64,000 nucleotides of DNA from Alkalicoccobacillus gibsonii (lineage in GTDB: Bacteria; Bacillota; Bacilli; Bacillales; Bacillaceae_D), in the NCBI RefSeq assembly GCF_016798245.1, contig NZ_JAEUZA010000004.1:248001-312000 (forward strand). The letters are read 5' to 3'. Position numbers and translations under genes: made by a program. Under the pieces are notes generated by a model. That model ran no database searches, was not told the origin of the DNA, and saw only the letters and a list, made by a program, of their open reading frames with translations. Below, in pieces: positions 25,127 through 33,735 of this stretch; positions within the stretch are counted from its first letter, which is position 1, and each line of letters begins with the position of its first letter.

Positions 25127-26614
25127 GTGGGTAAGCTAGTCATTAATGCAGCGACACGTGAAAAAAGAGCTGCTGTTATAGAAAATGAGCAAGTTGTCGA
25201 TTTGATGATCGAGCAGCCACATCAACACCGAATAGTGGGTGCGATCTATAAGGGAAGAGTGGAGAAGGTTCTTCCGGGAATGCAAGCAGCATTTGTGAAT
25301 ATCGGTCGTGAGAAAAATGCGTTCCTATATAGAGATGATCTACTCTCCTTTTATTGTAGTCAGGAGAGTAGTGAAAAAAAGAAGGATAAAAGCATTTCTC
25401 ATTATGTTCATCAAGGAGAAGAACTAATCGTTCAGGTGACAAAAGAAGAGATTGGGACTAAAGGGTGTCGGGTAACAAATGTCGTAACTGTACCAGGCCA
25501 CCACTTGGTGTATCTGCCTCATAGTGAGTATATTGCAGTGTCTAAGAAATTTAAGACATCTGAGAGTAGAGAGCAATGGAGATTAAAGGCTGAACAGTGG
25601 GTGAGTCATCCAGAGGGTTTAATTCTTCGTACAGCAGCTGAAGCCCAAACGGAATCAGCTCTCGTTGCAGAATTAGAGGAATTACGAAAAGAGTGGCAGC
25701 AAGCTGTGCAGAACGCTAAGTCAAAGCGAGTACCTGCACTGATTTTGCCTGCCCCAGGTTTTATAGATCAAACGATAAAGGACTATGCATCAAGCGGTCT
25801 GACCGAAATCGTTGTGGATGATGTGGCTGGAAAAAAACGAATTGATCAGTTTTTAGCGTTTATGCAGCTCTCTGTAAAAACAACCTTATATCGTGATCGG
25901 CAAAATATCTTTTCTGCATTTGGAATTGATCGGCAGCTCGACCTTGCTACTAGGCGACAAATTTGGTTGAAAAGTGGAGCGTTTTTGGTGTTTGATCAAA
26001 CAGAAGCAATGACGGTAGTGGATGTGAATACAGGCAAATTCACTGGGAAAACCAAGCTCGAGGATACTGTATTAAAGGTGAATTTGGAAGCAGTAGATGA
26101 GATTTGCAGACAAATGCGTCTTCGCGATCTTGGGGGAATCATCCTAATTGATTTTATTGATCTGCGAAACGAGGCACATAAAGCTAAGCTTACCAAGGCA
26201 CTTGAGGCAACACTAAGAAAAGACCGGACACAAACAAGTGTACGAGGTTTAACAAAGCTGGGTCTTATGGAGGTTACGCGGAAGAGAGTAAAAGAGAGTC
26301 TGCAAAAAAGTTTACAAACAGAATGCCCGGTTTGCAGAGGGACAGGCTATCTTCTTTCAATGGAATCATTAGCCTTTAAAATTGAAAGAGAGCTTTGGGA
26401 GTATCGTGATCAGGCAGAGGCTGTTGTGATTGAACTTCCGAGGCAGGTTCAACCGATTCTTTTTGGGGAAGGAGACGAACATAAAAACCGTCTTGAGCAA
26501 ACGCTTGGATTTGAGCTTTTTACTGTGCACCCAAACAATTCTCATTCCCACTCGTATGCGATTCAATATGTAGGAGAAAAAGCTGAAGCAGAGCGCCTCA
26601 TAAGCACGCATTAA
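25127..26614 (+). CDS. rng: Ribonuclease E/G family endonuclease
   Basis: A 495-residue single-strand-specific RNase of the RNase G type. It has an N-terminal S1 RNA-binding domain (about 38-125, with IVGAIYKGRVEKVLPGMQAAFVNIG), a catalytic core with the metal-binding Asp residues in VVDVNTGKFTG and GGIILIDFIDLR, and the Zn-link CPVCRGTGY at about residue 398. It lacks the RNase E C-terminal scaffold. GTG start, GGGAG upstream. It lies 33 bp after spoIVFB and before the rplU promoter. B. subtilis lacks RNase E/G, so its presence is a point of difference from that model. Confidence 0.94.
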   Translation: MGKLVINAATREKRAAVIENEQVVDLMIEQPHQHRIVGAIYKGRVEKVLPGMQAAFVNIGREKNAFLYRDDLLSFYCSQESSEKKKDKSISHYVHQGEELIVQVTKEEIGTKGCRVTNVVTVPGHHLVYLPHSEYIAVSKKFKTSESREQWRLKAEQWVSHPEGLILRTAAEAQTESALVAELEELRKEWQQAVQNAKSKRVPALILPAPGFIDQTIKDYASSGLTEIVVDDVAGKKRIDQFLAFMQLSVKTTLYRDRQNIFSAFGIDRQLDLATRRQIWLKSGAFLVFDQTEAMTVVDVNTGKFTGKTKLEDTVLKVNLEAVDEICRQMRLRDLGGIILIDFIDLRNEAHKAKLTKALEATLRKDRTQTSVRGLTKLGLMEVTRKRVKESLQKSLQTECPVCRGTGYLLSMESLAFKIERELWEYRDQAEAVVIELPRQVQPILFGEGDEHKNRLEQTLGFELFTVHPNNSHSHSYAIQYVGEKAEAERLISTH

Positions 26615-26639
26615 ACCTGTTCGGACGTGCGAAATTATA

Positions 26640-26669
26640 TTGACTTCATATTTTTGTTTGTGATATGAT
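26640..26669 (+). promoter_or_regulatory. SigA promoter of rplU-prp-rpmA
   Basis: TTGACT (26640-26645), an 18-bp spacer and TATGAT (26664-26669) with an extended -10 TGA. About 120 bp upstream of rplU, directly ahead of the leader RNA. Confidence 0.75.
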
Positions 26670-26675
26670 GGAACA

Positions 26676-26788
26676 TGTTAGTGATTTGGTTGCACCCAAA
26701 GAACTACAACCGCTCGGAACAGGTTTTTAAAAGGGACTTTGTTTCCTTACCTGAAATGGCGAGTCTGAGTATATAAGGAGGTGCAGAT
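26676..26788 (+). ncRNA. L21 ribosomal protein leader
   Basis: The roughly 110-nt untranslated leader between the promoter and rplU contains CCAAAGAACTACAACCGCTCGGAACAGG followed by a GGGACTTTGTTTCC hairpin region. This is typical of the Bacillales L21 leader that is thought to bind L21 for autoregulation. Assigned from position and characteristic sequence; ends with AAGGAGGTGC. Confidence 0.75.
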
Positions 26789-27097
26789 ATGTACGCAATT
26801 ATTGAAACAGGTGGAAAACAGTTAAAGGTTCAAGCTGGAGACACAATCTACATCGAAAAGCTTTTTGCTGATGTTGATGAAGTGGTAACGTTTGATAAAG
26901 TTCTTTTCGTTAGTGGAGATGAAACAAAAGTTGGAGCTCCATTAGTAGAAGGTGCTACTGTTACTGGTAAAGTTGAAAAACACGGCCGTGACAAAAAAAT
27001 CATCGTTTACAAAATGAAAGCTAAGAAAAACTACCGTCGTAAGCAAGGTCATCGTCAGCCATACACTAAAGTAGTGATCGACGCTATCAACGTGTAA
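26789..27097 (+). CDS. rplU: 50S ribosomal protein L21
   Basis: 102 residues starting [15 protein letters not shown], with [33 protein letters not shown], the basic rRNA-binding signature of L21. Normal length. First gene of rplU-prp-rpmA, behind the L21 leader and a strong Shine-Dalgarno (AAGGAGGTG). Confidence 0.98.
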   Translation: MYAIIETGGKQLKVQAGDTIYIEKLFADVDEVVTFDKVLFVSGDETKVGAPLVEGATVTGKVEKHGRDKKIIVYKMKAKKNYRRKQGHRQPYTKVVIDAINV

Positions 27098-27105
27098 GGT
27101 TTGAT

Positions 27106-27441
27106 ATGATTAAAGTTCGTATAAATCGACTTGCAACAGGTCGCATTGCATCTTTTTCAATGTCGGGACATGCTGAATCAGGTCCTTATGGTCATGATTT
27201 GGTATGTGCCGGAGCTTCTGCCGTTTCCATTGGCGCAGTAAACGCTGTTCAGGTCTTATGCCAAACAGAGCTTATTGTTGAAATGGAAGACGATGGAGGG
27301 TATTTAAGCTGTACAGTGCCAGACTCTTTAACGGAAGCGCAGCATAGAGATGTGCAGCTTCTTCTTGAAGGAATGGTTTTGTCACTTAAATCAATGGAAG
27401 AAGAATATGAAGCATTCATATCCATAACAGACAGGAGGTGA
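27106..27441 (+). CDS. prp: Ribosomal-processing cysteine protease Prp
   Basis: A 111-residue protein (YsxB family). It has the catalytic His in FSMSGHAESGPYGHD and Cys in LVCAGASAVS. Prp removes the N-terminal extension of L27 in Firmicutes, and its gene sits, as here, between rplU and rpmA. ATG 27106 is 8 bp after rplU; rpmA follows after 6 bp. The substrate gene directly downstream has the expected cleavage site, so the pair is functional by all visible criteria. Confidence 0.95.
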   Translation: MIKVRINRLATGRIASFSMSGHAESGPYGHDLVCAGASAVSIGAVNAVQVLCQTELIVEMEDDGGYLSCTVPDSLTEAQHRDVQLLLEGMVLSLKSMEEEYEAFISITDRR

Positions 27442-27447
27442 ATTTTC

Positions 27448-27729
27448 ATGTTGAAAATGAATCTACAATTTTTCGCATCCAAAAAAGGGGTAGGTAGTAC
27501 AAAGAACGGTCGTGACTCTGAGTCTAAACGTCTTGGTACGAAGCGTGCAGATGGTCAATCTGTAACGGGCGGAAGCATCCTTGTTCGCCAGCGTGGTACT
27601 CGTATCTATCCTGGAACGAATGTTGGAAAAGGTGGAGATGACACTCTTTTTGCGAAAGTGGACGGCGTTGTGAAATTCGAACGTGTTGGTCGTGATCGTA
27701 AGCAAGTTAGTGTATATCCAGCATCTTAA
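27448..27729 (+). CDS. rpmA: 50S ribosomal protein L27 (with cleavable N-terminus)
   Basis: 93 residues. The N-terminal extension MLKMNLQFF precedes [15 protein letters not shown]. Cleavage by Prp after the second Phe exposes the mature N-terminus that reaches into the peptidyl-transferase centre. The rest ([20 protein letters not shown]) is the L27 signature. Strong ribosome-binding site AGGAGGTGAA. A terminator follows and spo0B/obg, the usual next genes, are absent. Confidence 0.98.
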   Translation: MLKMNLQFFASKKGVGSTKNGRDSESKRLGTKRADGQSVTGGSILVRQRGTRIYPGTNVGKGGDDTLFAKVDGVVKFERVGRDRKQVSVYPAS

Positions 27730-27734
27730 TGATT

Positions 27735-27768
27735 AAAGCTCTCTCACTCAGGTGATAGAGCTTTTTTT
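27735..27768 (+). terminator. Terminator after rpmA
   Basis: AAAGCTCT / AGAGCTTT stem with a CTCACTCAGGTGAT loop and seven T. The remaining roughly 290 bp to the abrB-like gene are AT-rich and include two copies of TGTTAAAAGA about 31 bp apart. Confidence 0.85.
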
Positions 27769-27938
27769 GTTGTGCTTGGGGTATGTACATCACGCTATGT
27801 CAAAAGTCTGATAACTTAACATTTTATCGTTACAATTTAGAAATCTATTTTATGAATATGAAAAAAATGGAATTAACCTATTACCATTCGAGTGTTAAAA
27901 GAGTATTTTACCAATTTCTCTGTTAAAAGACTTTGATG

Positions 27939-27947
27939 TGATATAAA
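27939..27947 (+). promoter_or_regulatory. Candidate extended -10 promoter of the abrB-like gene
   Basis: TGA-TATAAA forms an extended -10. No good -35 is seen; the TGTTAAAAGA repeats upstream could be regulator sites. About 115 bp before the start codon. Confidence 0.35.
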
Positions 27948-28059
27948 ATAAAAGGGCATACAATGAGTTGTCAGTCACTTCCGTTTTTCTGGAATCGTCC
28001 CTCAATTGTAGCAACAAAGAATGCGGAAAAAGATTGAATAGAAGGAGTCGTGATTTAAC

Positions 28060-28341
28060 ATGAAATCAACAGGTATTGTTCGTAAGCTTGACCAACTTGG
28101 AAGAATTGTTATACCAAAAGAATTAAGAAATATGCTTGAAATTGAAATCAAGACGCCTCTAGCGATCTTAGTTGATGGGGAGCAAATCATTCTTGAGAAG
28201 TATCAGCCGTACCGTGCATGCATGGTGACTGGAGAAAGCTCAGATGACAACATTTCTCTAGCAGATGGCCACATTATTCTTAGTCCAGAAGGCGCTGAGA
28301 AAGTGATGAACGAACTACAAAAATATATGGATCAAAAGTAA
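28060..28341 (+). CDS. abrB: AbrB/Abh-family transition-state regulator
   Basis: 93 residues. The N-terminal swapped-hairpin DNA-binding domain MKSTGIVRKLDQLGRIVIP is close to AbrB, and the C-terminal part has CMVTGESSDDNISLADGHIILSPEGAE with the conserved Cys, matching the AbrB/Abh C-terminal dimer domain. AbrB represses stationary-phase and sporulation genes in exponential growth. Length fits AbrB or Abh; the two cannot be separated here. Monocistronic, with an upstream region of about 290 bp and a downstream hairpin. Confidence 0.88.
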   Translation: MKSTGIVRKLDQLGRIVIPKELRNMLEIEIKTPLAILVDGEQIILEKYQPYRACMVTGESSDDNISLADGHIILSPEGAEKVMNELQKYMDQK

Positions 28342-28348
28342 ATCTAGT

Positions 28349-28376
28349 AGACTGACTTTCAAAAGAAAGTCAGTCT
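28349..28376 (+). terminator. Hairpin after the abrB-like gene
   Basis: Perfect 12-bp stem AGACTGACTTTC / GAAAGTCAGTCT with an AAAA loop. The following sequence is A-rich, with little U-tract. Confidence 0.6.
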
Positions 28377-28435
28377 AAAATTAACCTTATCCTTCGTAAC
28401 ACGAAGTAAAGAATGAAATAGAGAGGTGTGGCAGA

Positions 28436-29584
28436 ATGAAAGCCTATATTAACGCAACGGTATGGACAGGATTTGAATACATAGAAGAAGCACAGCTTGT
28501 TATAAATGGAGGAAAAATTGAGGCCATTGGTCGTGATGTAACGATACCCTCTGAAGCTGAAATCATTGATCTTTCAGGTAAATATGTAACACCTGGTTTA
28601 ATAGATGTACATACCCACTTAGGTGTGCATCCTGAAGGACTTGGGATTGAGGGACATGATTTTAATGAAACCTCAGATGCATCTACACCATATGTCCGTT
28701 CATTAGACGGAATTAGCCCACAAGATAAAAGTTTTATAGAAGCAAGGAAAAATGGTGTCACAACGGTTCAAATTTTACCTGGTAGCGCAAATGTCATTGG
28801 TGGCGAAATCGTTGCCGTTAAAACGATTGGGCATGTGGTAGATGAAATGGTTATAAAGAGTCCATCGGGTATGAAAGCTGCGTTAGGTGAAAACCCTAAA
28901 AAAGTTCATGGGTCAAAAGGAAAGTCTGCAGTTACACGTATGGGTGTAGCAGGTCTATTACGAAAAGAATTAATGCGAGCAGAGGATTACCAGAAGTCAC
29001 TTGAAAATGGTACGGTGACATCACGTGATCTTGGCTTAGAACAACTTGCAAAAGTGATTCGTCGTGAGATTCCACTTAGAGTTCATGCGCACCGTGCGGA
29101 TGATATTGCAACGGTGCTTCGTATAAAAAATGAATTTAATATAGATGTCACGATTGAGCATTGCACAGAGGGTCATTTAATCGTAGATCACCTTGCAAAC
29201 AACCCTGTTCCCATTGCAGTAGGACCAACCATGTCAGCAAAATCAAAACAAGAGCTTGCAAACAAAGCGTGGGATACGATGGTTCTGTTTGAAGAACGTA
29301 ATATTCCGTTTGCTATGACTACTGACCATCCAGTTGTTACGATTGATCATTTATTAACAACAGTAAAAACGGCTGTAAATCATGGATTATCTGAAGAAAC
29401 GGCCTTAAAGGCAATCACTAGCCAAGCAGCTGTTCACATAGGACTAGCTGATCAGGTCGGTTCACTAAAAGAAGGACTAGATGCTGATCTGGTCATTTGG
29501 AACGATTCCCCGTTTCAGCTTATGGCTAAGGTAGAACAAACGTTGATCAATGGAGAAACGGTCTATAATCGCGAAAAGCAATAG
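28436..29584 (+). CDS. Amidohydrolase (imidazolonepropionase-like)
   Basis: A 382-residue metal-dependent hydrolase. The TIM-barrel metal ligands are visible as VHTHLG (about residue 60), HAHRADD (about 218), IEHCTEGH and the Asp of TTDHPV (about 298). The small beta-sandwich flanks (YINATVWTGFEYIEEAQLVINGG ... LVIWNDSPF) are typical of the family. The substrate is unknown; related proteins act on N-acyl or cyclic amide compounds. No signal peptide, so cytoplasmic. Shine-Dalgarno AGAGAGGTGTGG. Monocistronic between two hairpins. Confidence 0.88.
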   Translation: MKAYINATVWTGFEYIEEAQLVINGGKIEAIGRDVTIPSEAEIIDLSGKYVTPGLIDVHTHLGVHPEGLGIEGHDFNETSDASTPYVRSLDGISPQDKSFIEARKNGVTTVQILPGSANVIGGEIVAVKTIGHVVDEMVIKSPSGMKAALGENPKKVHGSKGKSAVTRMGVAGLLRKELMRAEDYQKSLENGTVTSRDLGLEQLAKVIRREIPLRVHAHRADDIATVLRIKNEFNIDVTIEHCTEGHLIVDHLANNPVPIAVGPTMSAKSKQELANKAWDTMVLFEERNIPFAMTTDHPVVTIDHLLTTVKTAVNHGLSEETALKAITSQAAVHIGLADQVGSLKEGLDADLVIWNDSPFQLMAKVEQTLINGETVYNREKQ

Positions 29585-29616
29585 GTTTATAATGGATAGT
29601 TGAAGGCTATACTAGT

Positions 29617-29669
29617 AAGGAAAGTTCTTTTGTTTTAACTAGACAAATTGCTTTCCTTTCTTTTTTTTA
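29617..29669 (+). terminator. Terminator after the amidohydrolase
   Basis: AAGGAAAG / CTTTCCTT stem with an inner TTGT / ACAA pairing and a run of T after the 3' arm. Confidence 0.65.
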
Positions 29670-29733
29670 GTCTCACAATCGGTTATACTAGAATAGAATA
29701 AATGGAAAGTTATAAGCAGGGAGGAGCTTACAG

Positions 29734-29904
29734 GTGGGACACCTGGATTTTTTAAATGATGCTGAAACTGCTGATGTTAAGCGCTTACAAAAAAGAGTGA
29801 TTGAGGCGAATGATGAGCGATTACGCAAGCGCTCCATTACTCAAATTATTTTAATTATTGAACGAGCTAGGCTTCGAGAACAACATGATCATTGTAAGAT
29901 ATAA
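29734..29904 (+). CDS. Small conserved-looking protein, unknown function
   Basis: 56 residues from GTG 29734: MGHLDFLNDAETADVK then a basic, helical stretch with ERLRKRSITQII and LIIERARLREQ. GGGAGGAG lies 7 nt before the start, which makes this a credible gene. I do not recognise the family. The sequence looks like a short amphipathic helix pair, possibly a small regulatory or DNA/RNA-associated protein; this is not established. Confidence 0.6.
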   Translation: MGHLDFLNDAETADVKRLQKRVIEANDERLRKRSITQIILIIERARLREQHDHCKI

Positions 29905-30013
29905 GTAAGATATACGAACAATTTAGATAGAACAATGTGCCACCTTTGTTAGGTGGTATTTGTTTTTTTAGGAGGGGAGAACAATCAGTACAAAAAGAAA
30001 GCTAACAAACGAA

Positions 30014-30640
30014 TTGATTCAAATATGTAAAAAACGGATGGAACCATACGCGTGTACTGGATTCCTAATGGGAGCAGGTAAAAAAGACGCAGAGATTATG
30101 CTTATAGGGGAAGCACCAGGTCGACAAGAAGTTATTGAGAATAGACCCTTTATCGGCAAAGCGGGCCAAGTTATGGATGACTATTTTACCTGGCTAGGTT
30201 TAACAAGAGCGGATGTGTACATAACGAGTGTGATACGTAGCCGTCCCTATCAAAAATCAAAACCGGGTTACGATAAACCAATCGAACAGCGTGGGAATCG
30301 TACACCGAATCAAGCAGAAATTTTGGCACATGCACCGTTGCTCGACGCACAAATAGAGGATGTAGCTCCTAAGGTGATTGTCACATTAGGAGGAGTCGCT
30401 TTTAGAAGGGTGACAGGTATGAAGGAGCGCTTAACGGATATTCATGGAACCCCCTTTCAATCAAAAATCCTTAAGCTAGAATCACTGAACAGCAATCGAT
30501 ACATTCCATCCGATCAAACCTACACCATTTTCCCAACTTTTCACCCAGCCTCTATCTTCTACAATCAAAAGCTAAAGGCTGCAATAGAAGACGATATGCG
30601 AAAGTTAAAAGACTACTTAACTATGAGTAAAGTTAAATGA
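30014..30640 (+). CDS. Uracil-DNA glycosylase-superfamily protein
   Basis: 208 residues from TTG 30014. The UDG fold motifs are LIGEAPGRQEV (motif A), NRPFIGKAGQVMD, GNRTPNQAEI and FHPASIFYN (motif B), closest to family 4/5 enzymes. Family 4 enzymes carry four Fe-S cysteines; here the equivalents of the KCRPP and EIxxC cysteines are Ser (RSRPY) and His (EILAH), so the cluster is probably lost. The TTG has no Shine-Dalgarno. GGAGGGGAG at 29971 instead lies just ahead of an in-frame ATC (29984) that would add STKRKLTNE, so a non-canonical start is possible. Glycosylase activity is plausible but unproven. Confidence 0.85.
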   Translation: MIQICKKRMEPYACTGFLMGAGKKDAEIMLIGEAPGRQEVIENRPFIGKAGQVMDDYFTWLGLTRADVYITSVIRSRPYQKSKPGYDKPIEQRGNRTPNQAEILAHAPLLDAQIEDVAPKVIVTLGGVAFRRVTGMKERLTDIHGTPFQSKILKLESLNSNRYIPSDQTYTIFPTFHPASIFYNQKLKAAIEDDMRKLKDYLTMSKVK

Positions 30641-30646
30641 ATAAAT

Positions 30647-30683
30647 AAAGGCAAAGGATTCTGTCACAGAATCCTTTGCCTTA
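30647..30683. terminator. Bidirectional terminator
   Basis: AAGGCAAAGGATTCTG / (C)AGAATCCTTTGCCTT, a nearly perfect 15-bp stem between convergent genes (UDG-like + and chemoreceptor -). Confidence 0.88.
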
Positions 30684-30701
30684 TGTTCTCTTCTAACAAG
30701 T

Positions 30702-32444
30702 TTAATCATGTCGATAATAAGATAAATCCTCTTGTAGCTGTTGGTTTAATCCAGTTAAACTTTCAGCGGCTTTTGCTACATTTTGAATGGCATTTCCTTG
30801 TTCTTCTAACGATGCAGACATTTCCTCAACAGAAGCGGCTGTTTCCTCAGACACACTTGAAGCGTGTTCAATCGCTTCTTGAATCGTATCAGTAGATGTT
30901 GTTACATGGGTTAATTCAGATTCTAGTTGTTTTATCGTCGTAGCGATATTAGATATAGCTGTATCAATTTCTATAAATTCATCGGAAGTCTGTTTAACAG
31001 CCTTACTAAGCTCAGTAGAATACGTACTTGTTTCTCCCATTAATAATACGGTTTTTTCTGTTTCTTTCTCGATGCTGTCAATCATTTGTTTGATTTCATT
31101 CGTACGAATATTTGCTTGTTCCGCGAGCTTTCTCACTTCACTTGCTACAACGGCAAAGCCTCGACCGTGTTCTCCCGCACGAGCAGCTTCAATGCTTGCA
31201 TTTAAAGCTAATAGATTCGTTTGCTCAGAAATACTTGTGATAACAGCTGTAATACTCGAGATATCTTGTATTTTTAAGTAGAGATTCGTAATGCCGACAC
31301 TTATACGGTCTGAAGCATCTAAAGAAGCCTGATTCGATGTCTCAAGCGTTGAAATGATTTCTTTCCCTTTTGCTACAGCATGACCTGAACGGTTTGCTGC
31401 CTCATTCATTACTTCCTTCTGCTCATTCATGGCAGACACAGACTGAAGCAAGCCGCTAGTTTGTGTTGTTGTTTGCTCTAAGTGTGTTGCTTGTTCTTGA
31501 GTTCCTGAGCGGATCTCATCAATTGCTCGTACAATTTCTTCACTACTAGCTGATGTTTCTTCAGAGATGGCAGAAAGATCTGTTGCTTGATCAAGTACAC
31601 TTGAACCTTTTTCCTGTAAGCTTGAAAGTAAGGTTTTTAATTGCTTAGACATTGAATTAAAGGCGTGGCCTAGCTGACCAATTTCATCAGGTCCTGTAGG
31701 TAATTCACTTACTTGAAGATTGCCATCAGAAATCTGATTAGCTACATTGGCTACTTGACCCAATGTACGAACTTTCTTACGTATAACAAAGTAGGTTAGA
31801 ACAAAAACAACCACTGATATAATGCTGATTACCCAAATCATGAAGACACCAAATGCGTCTACCTCTTCATAAAATTCGCTCGTAGTAGCTGTCATTCCGA
31901 TGTGCCAATTCCACGGTTCAAAATATGTCATATACGCAATTTTATCAACAATTTCTCCATTTTCCTGAGTCCGTTCATATTCTGTATAACGGTTTTCTGC
32001 AGCTTCTTGCGTAGCAGAAGCCACCAGCATTTCTTGAACTTTTGTATCGTTCGGAATTTCTCCGATCGTAGAAGTAGGATGAAGCTGTACAGTGTAATCT
32101 TCTAAATAAGCCACCATGTAGCCATCAACCTTGTACGAAACGTTTGCTTGGCTGATATCATAACCAGAATCTGTTTTTGGCCCGGAAATGAGGACTCGAG
32201 CACGTTCCTGTGCTTCGTCGAGTGTTAATGTACCCGCTTCCACATCCATTTGTAATGATTCAAGCAATGATAGGGCAGCATCAACTGAATGCTGAATATC
32301 TAGCTTGCCTGAGTTTGTTAACTGCTCTTTGGCAAATAAATAACCCATGCCTGCTGTTAATGCAGTAGAAACAATTAAAGAAGCTACAATAAATAGAGTA
32401 AGTTTAACTGAGATGCGCTGTAACAATCTTTTTTTCTTTTTCAA
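30702..32444 (-). CDS. Methyl-accepting chemotaxis protein
   Basis: A 580-residue transmembrane chemoreceptor. TM1 is at about residues 13-34, then a Cache-type extracellular sensor (about 40-185, with the [14 protein letters not shown] segment typical of single Cache domains), TM2 (about 195-217), HAMP (about 218-270) and a cytoplasmic signalling domain whose hairpin tip reads [39 protein letters not shown]. It would signal to CheA/CheW; a set of these is encoded at 56.8-59.7 kb. TTG start with GGAGGG upstream. Ligand unknown; Cache domains usually bind small organic acids or amino acids. Confidence 0.93.
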   Translation of the reverse strand: MKKKKRLLQRISVKLTLFIVASLIVSTALTAGMGYLFAKEQLTNSGKLDIQHSVDAALSLLESLQMDVEAGTLTLDEAQERARVLISGPKTDSGYDISQANVSYKVDGYMVAYLEDYTVQLHPTSTIGEIPNDTKVQEMLVASATQEAAENRYTEYERTQENGEIVDKIAYMTYFEPWNWHIGMTATTSEFYEEVDAFGVFMIWVISIISVVVFVLTYFVIRKKVRTLGQVANVANQISDGNLQVSELPTGPDEIGQLGHAFNSMSKQLKTLLSSLQEKGSSVLDQATDLSAISEETSASSEEIVRAIDEIRSGTQEQATHLEQTTTQTSGLLQSVSAMNEQKEVMNEAANRSGHAVAKGKEIISTLETSNQASLDASDRISVGITNLYLKIQDISSITAVITSISEQTNLLALNASIEAARAGEHGRGFAVVASEVRKLAEQANIRTNEIKQMIDSIEKETEKTVLLMGETSTYSTELSKAVKQTSDEFIEIDTAISNIATTIKQLESELTHVTTSTDTIQEAIEHASSVSEETAASVEEMSASLEEQGNAIQNVAKAAESLTGLNQQLQEDLSYYRHD

Positions 32445-32537
32445 GTGTGTATCCCTCCATACTCCATCTATCGTCAGAAAATCTGTCGTTATGAATAGGG
32501 TGTGAAATTATATTTTTGAAGCATGGAGGGTGAAAAA

Positions 32538-32571
32538 AAAAGAAAATCGTCTGGTTAATTAAACGATTTCC
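32538..32571 (-). terminator. Terminator at the end of the oxidase gene
   Basis: On the minus strand AAATCGT ... ACGATTT followed by a long T-run; the 5' arm overlaps the last codons of the oxidase gene. Confidence 0.65.
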
Positions 32572-33683
32572 TTTTTAATCGCATTTGATAAATCATAGTG
32601 TGATAAGTCAATCGAGGACTCTTCATCCATAGCTAATTTAGCTAATTCTGCTCCAACGTACGGTCCCATTGTTAATCCAGATGCACCTAATCCATTCGCT
32701 ACAAGAACAGAAGGAAGGTTTGGGACTCGTCCGATGACCGGAAGAAAATTAGGGGTGAAAGGCCTAAAGCCAACTTTGACGGTTTGAACAGTTGCGTCTG
32801 CAAGACCCGGTGCATTGTGAAGGGCTTTAGTTAATAATTCTGAGACGCCAGCTGCTGTCACACGTGGATCAAATCCAACTTCGTCTTCATGAGTCGCACC
32901 AGCAACCACTCGACCATTTGGAAAAGCTAGAAGGTATTGATCTCCTTGTGGCATGATGACAGGCCAATCTTCTGTTGCTTTAGACTCCATATCAAGGTGA
33001 AGAATCTGCGCCTTTTGAGCCTTGACCTCAAAGTTTATTCCGAGCGGAGCTAGTAGTTCATCTGCCCAAGCGCCAGCTGTTACGATAAGATGATCGGAAT
33101 CATAATCTACATCATCAACTTGTACAATAGCCTGATTTTCATGCTTCTGTAAAACGGCATCTCCAAAGACGTATTTTGCTCCGTGTCCTACAGCAGCTCG
33201 CACTAATGCATCCTTTAGAGCGCCGCCGTCTACTCGTGCTGCTCCACTTACATGCACACCTTCAACACCCTCTGCTATAGGAGGAAATAGTGCTTGAACC
33301 TCTTCAGCTGATAGGCGTGTAATCTCACCTATTTCCGGTGCATCAACCTTTCGCTTTTCAGCTCGCTTAATCAGATCGTCAAGCTTTTTAGAATCGGCGT
33401 GTAAGCTAATCGCTCCGACCTCTGCATAACCAGTATTCGATTCTCCGTCTGCTTCTAATTTACGAATCAGAGAAGGGTAGTAGGCGGCTCCTGCCTTCAC
33501 TAATGAATACCAGGCTTTGTTTCGCCTCTGAGAGATCCACGGGCAAATGATTCCAGCGGCTGCCTGCGTTGCTTGGCCAGGTTCTTCGCGATCGATTATT
33601 GTCACATCTGCTCCAAGCCTTGCAAGATGATAGGCTGTCGATGCTCCGAGAATGCCTGCCCCGATAATGACATGTTTTTTCAT
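32559..33683 (-). CDS. FAD-dependent amino-acid oxidase/dehydrogenase (DAO family)
   Basis: 374 residues. The N-terminal dinucleotide motif is HVIIGAGILGASTAYHLARLGADVTIID, followed by the DAO-family GQATQAAAGIICPW (FAD contact) and a C-terminal GFRPFTPNFLPVIGRVP and ANGLGASGLTMGPYVG. It fits glycine/D-amino-acid oxidases. I moved the start to ATG 33683: the open frame extends to 33755 but would then begin inside mtnA and include a terminator, and GGGG lies 8 nt before 33683. It follows the mtnA terminator, so it is probably a separate unit. Substrate unknown. Confidence 0.88.
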   Translation of the reverse strand: MKKHVIIGAGILGASTAYHLARLGADVTIIDREEPGQATQAAAGIICPWISQRRNKAWYSLVKAGAAYYPSLIRKLEADGESNTGYAEVGAISLHADSKKLDDLIKRAEKRKVDAPEIGEITRLSAEEVQALFPPIAEGVEGVHVSGAARVDGGALKDALVRAAVGHGAKYVFGDAVLQKHENQAIVQVDDVDYDSDHLIVTAGAWADELLAPLGINFEVKAQKAQILHLDMESKATEDWPVIMPQGDQYLLAFPNGRVVAGATHEDEVGFDPRVTAAGVSELLTKALHNAPGLADATVQTVKVGFRPFTPNFLPVIGRVPNLPSVLVANGLGASGLTMGPYVGAELAKLAMDEESSIDLSHYDLSNAIKKEIV

Positions 33684-33712
33684 ACAATGTACCCCATTTC
33701 TAATCAAACATA

Positions 33713-33734
33713 AAAAAGGTGAGACTGGCTCACC
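33713..33734 (-). terminator. Terminator after mtnA
   Basis: On the minus strand GGTGAG-CCAGT-CTCACC followed by TTTTTT, directly after the mtnA stop codon. Confidence 0.88.
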
Positions 33735-33735
33735 C

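Noticed and set aside
32445-32520. SigD-like motif (TAAC ... GACGATAG) upstream of the chemoreceptor
   Set aside because: The -35 and spacer deviate from the SigD consensus and the match is too loose to claim.
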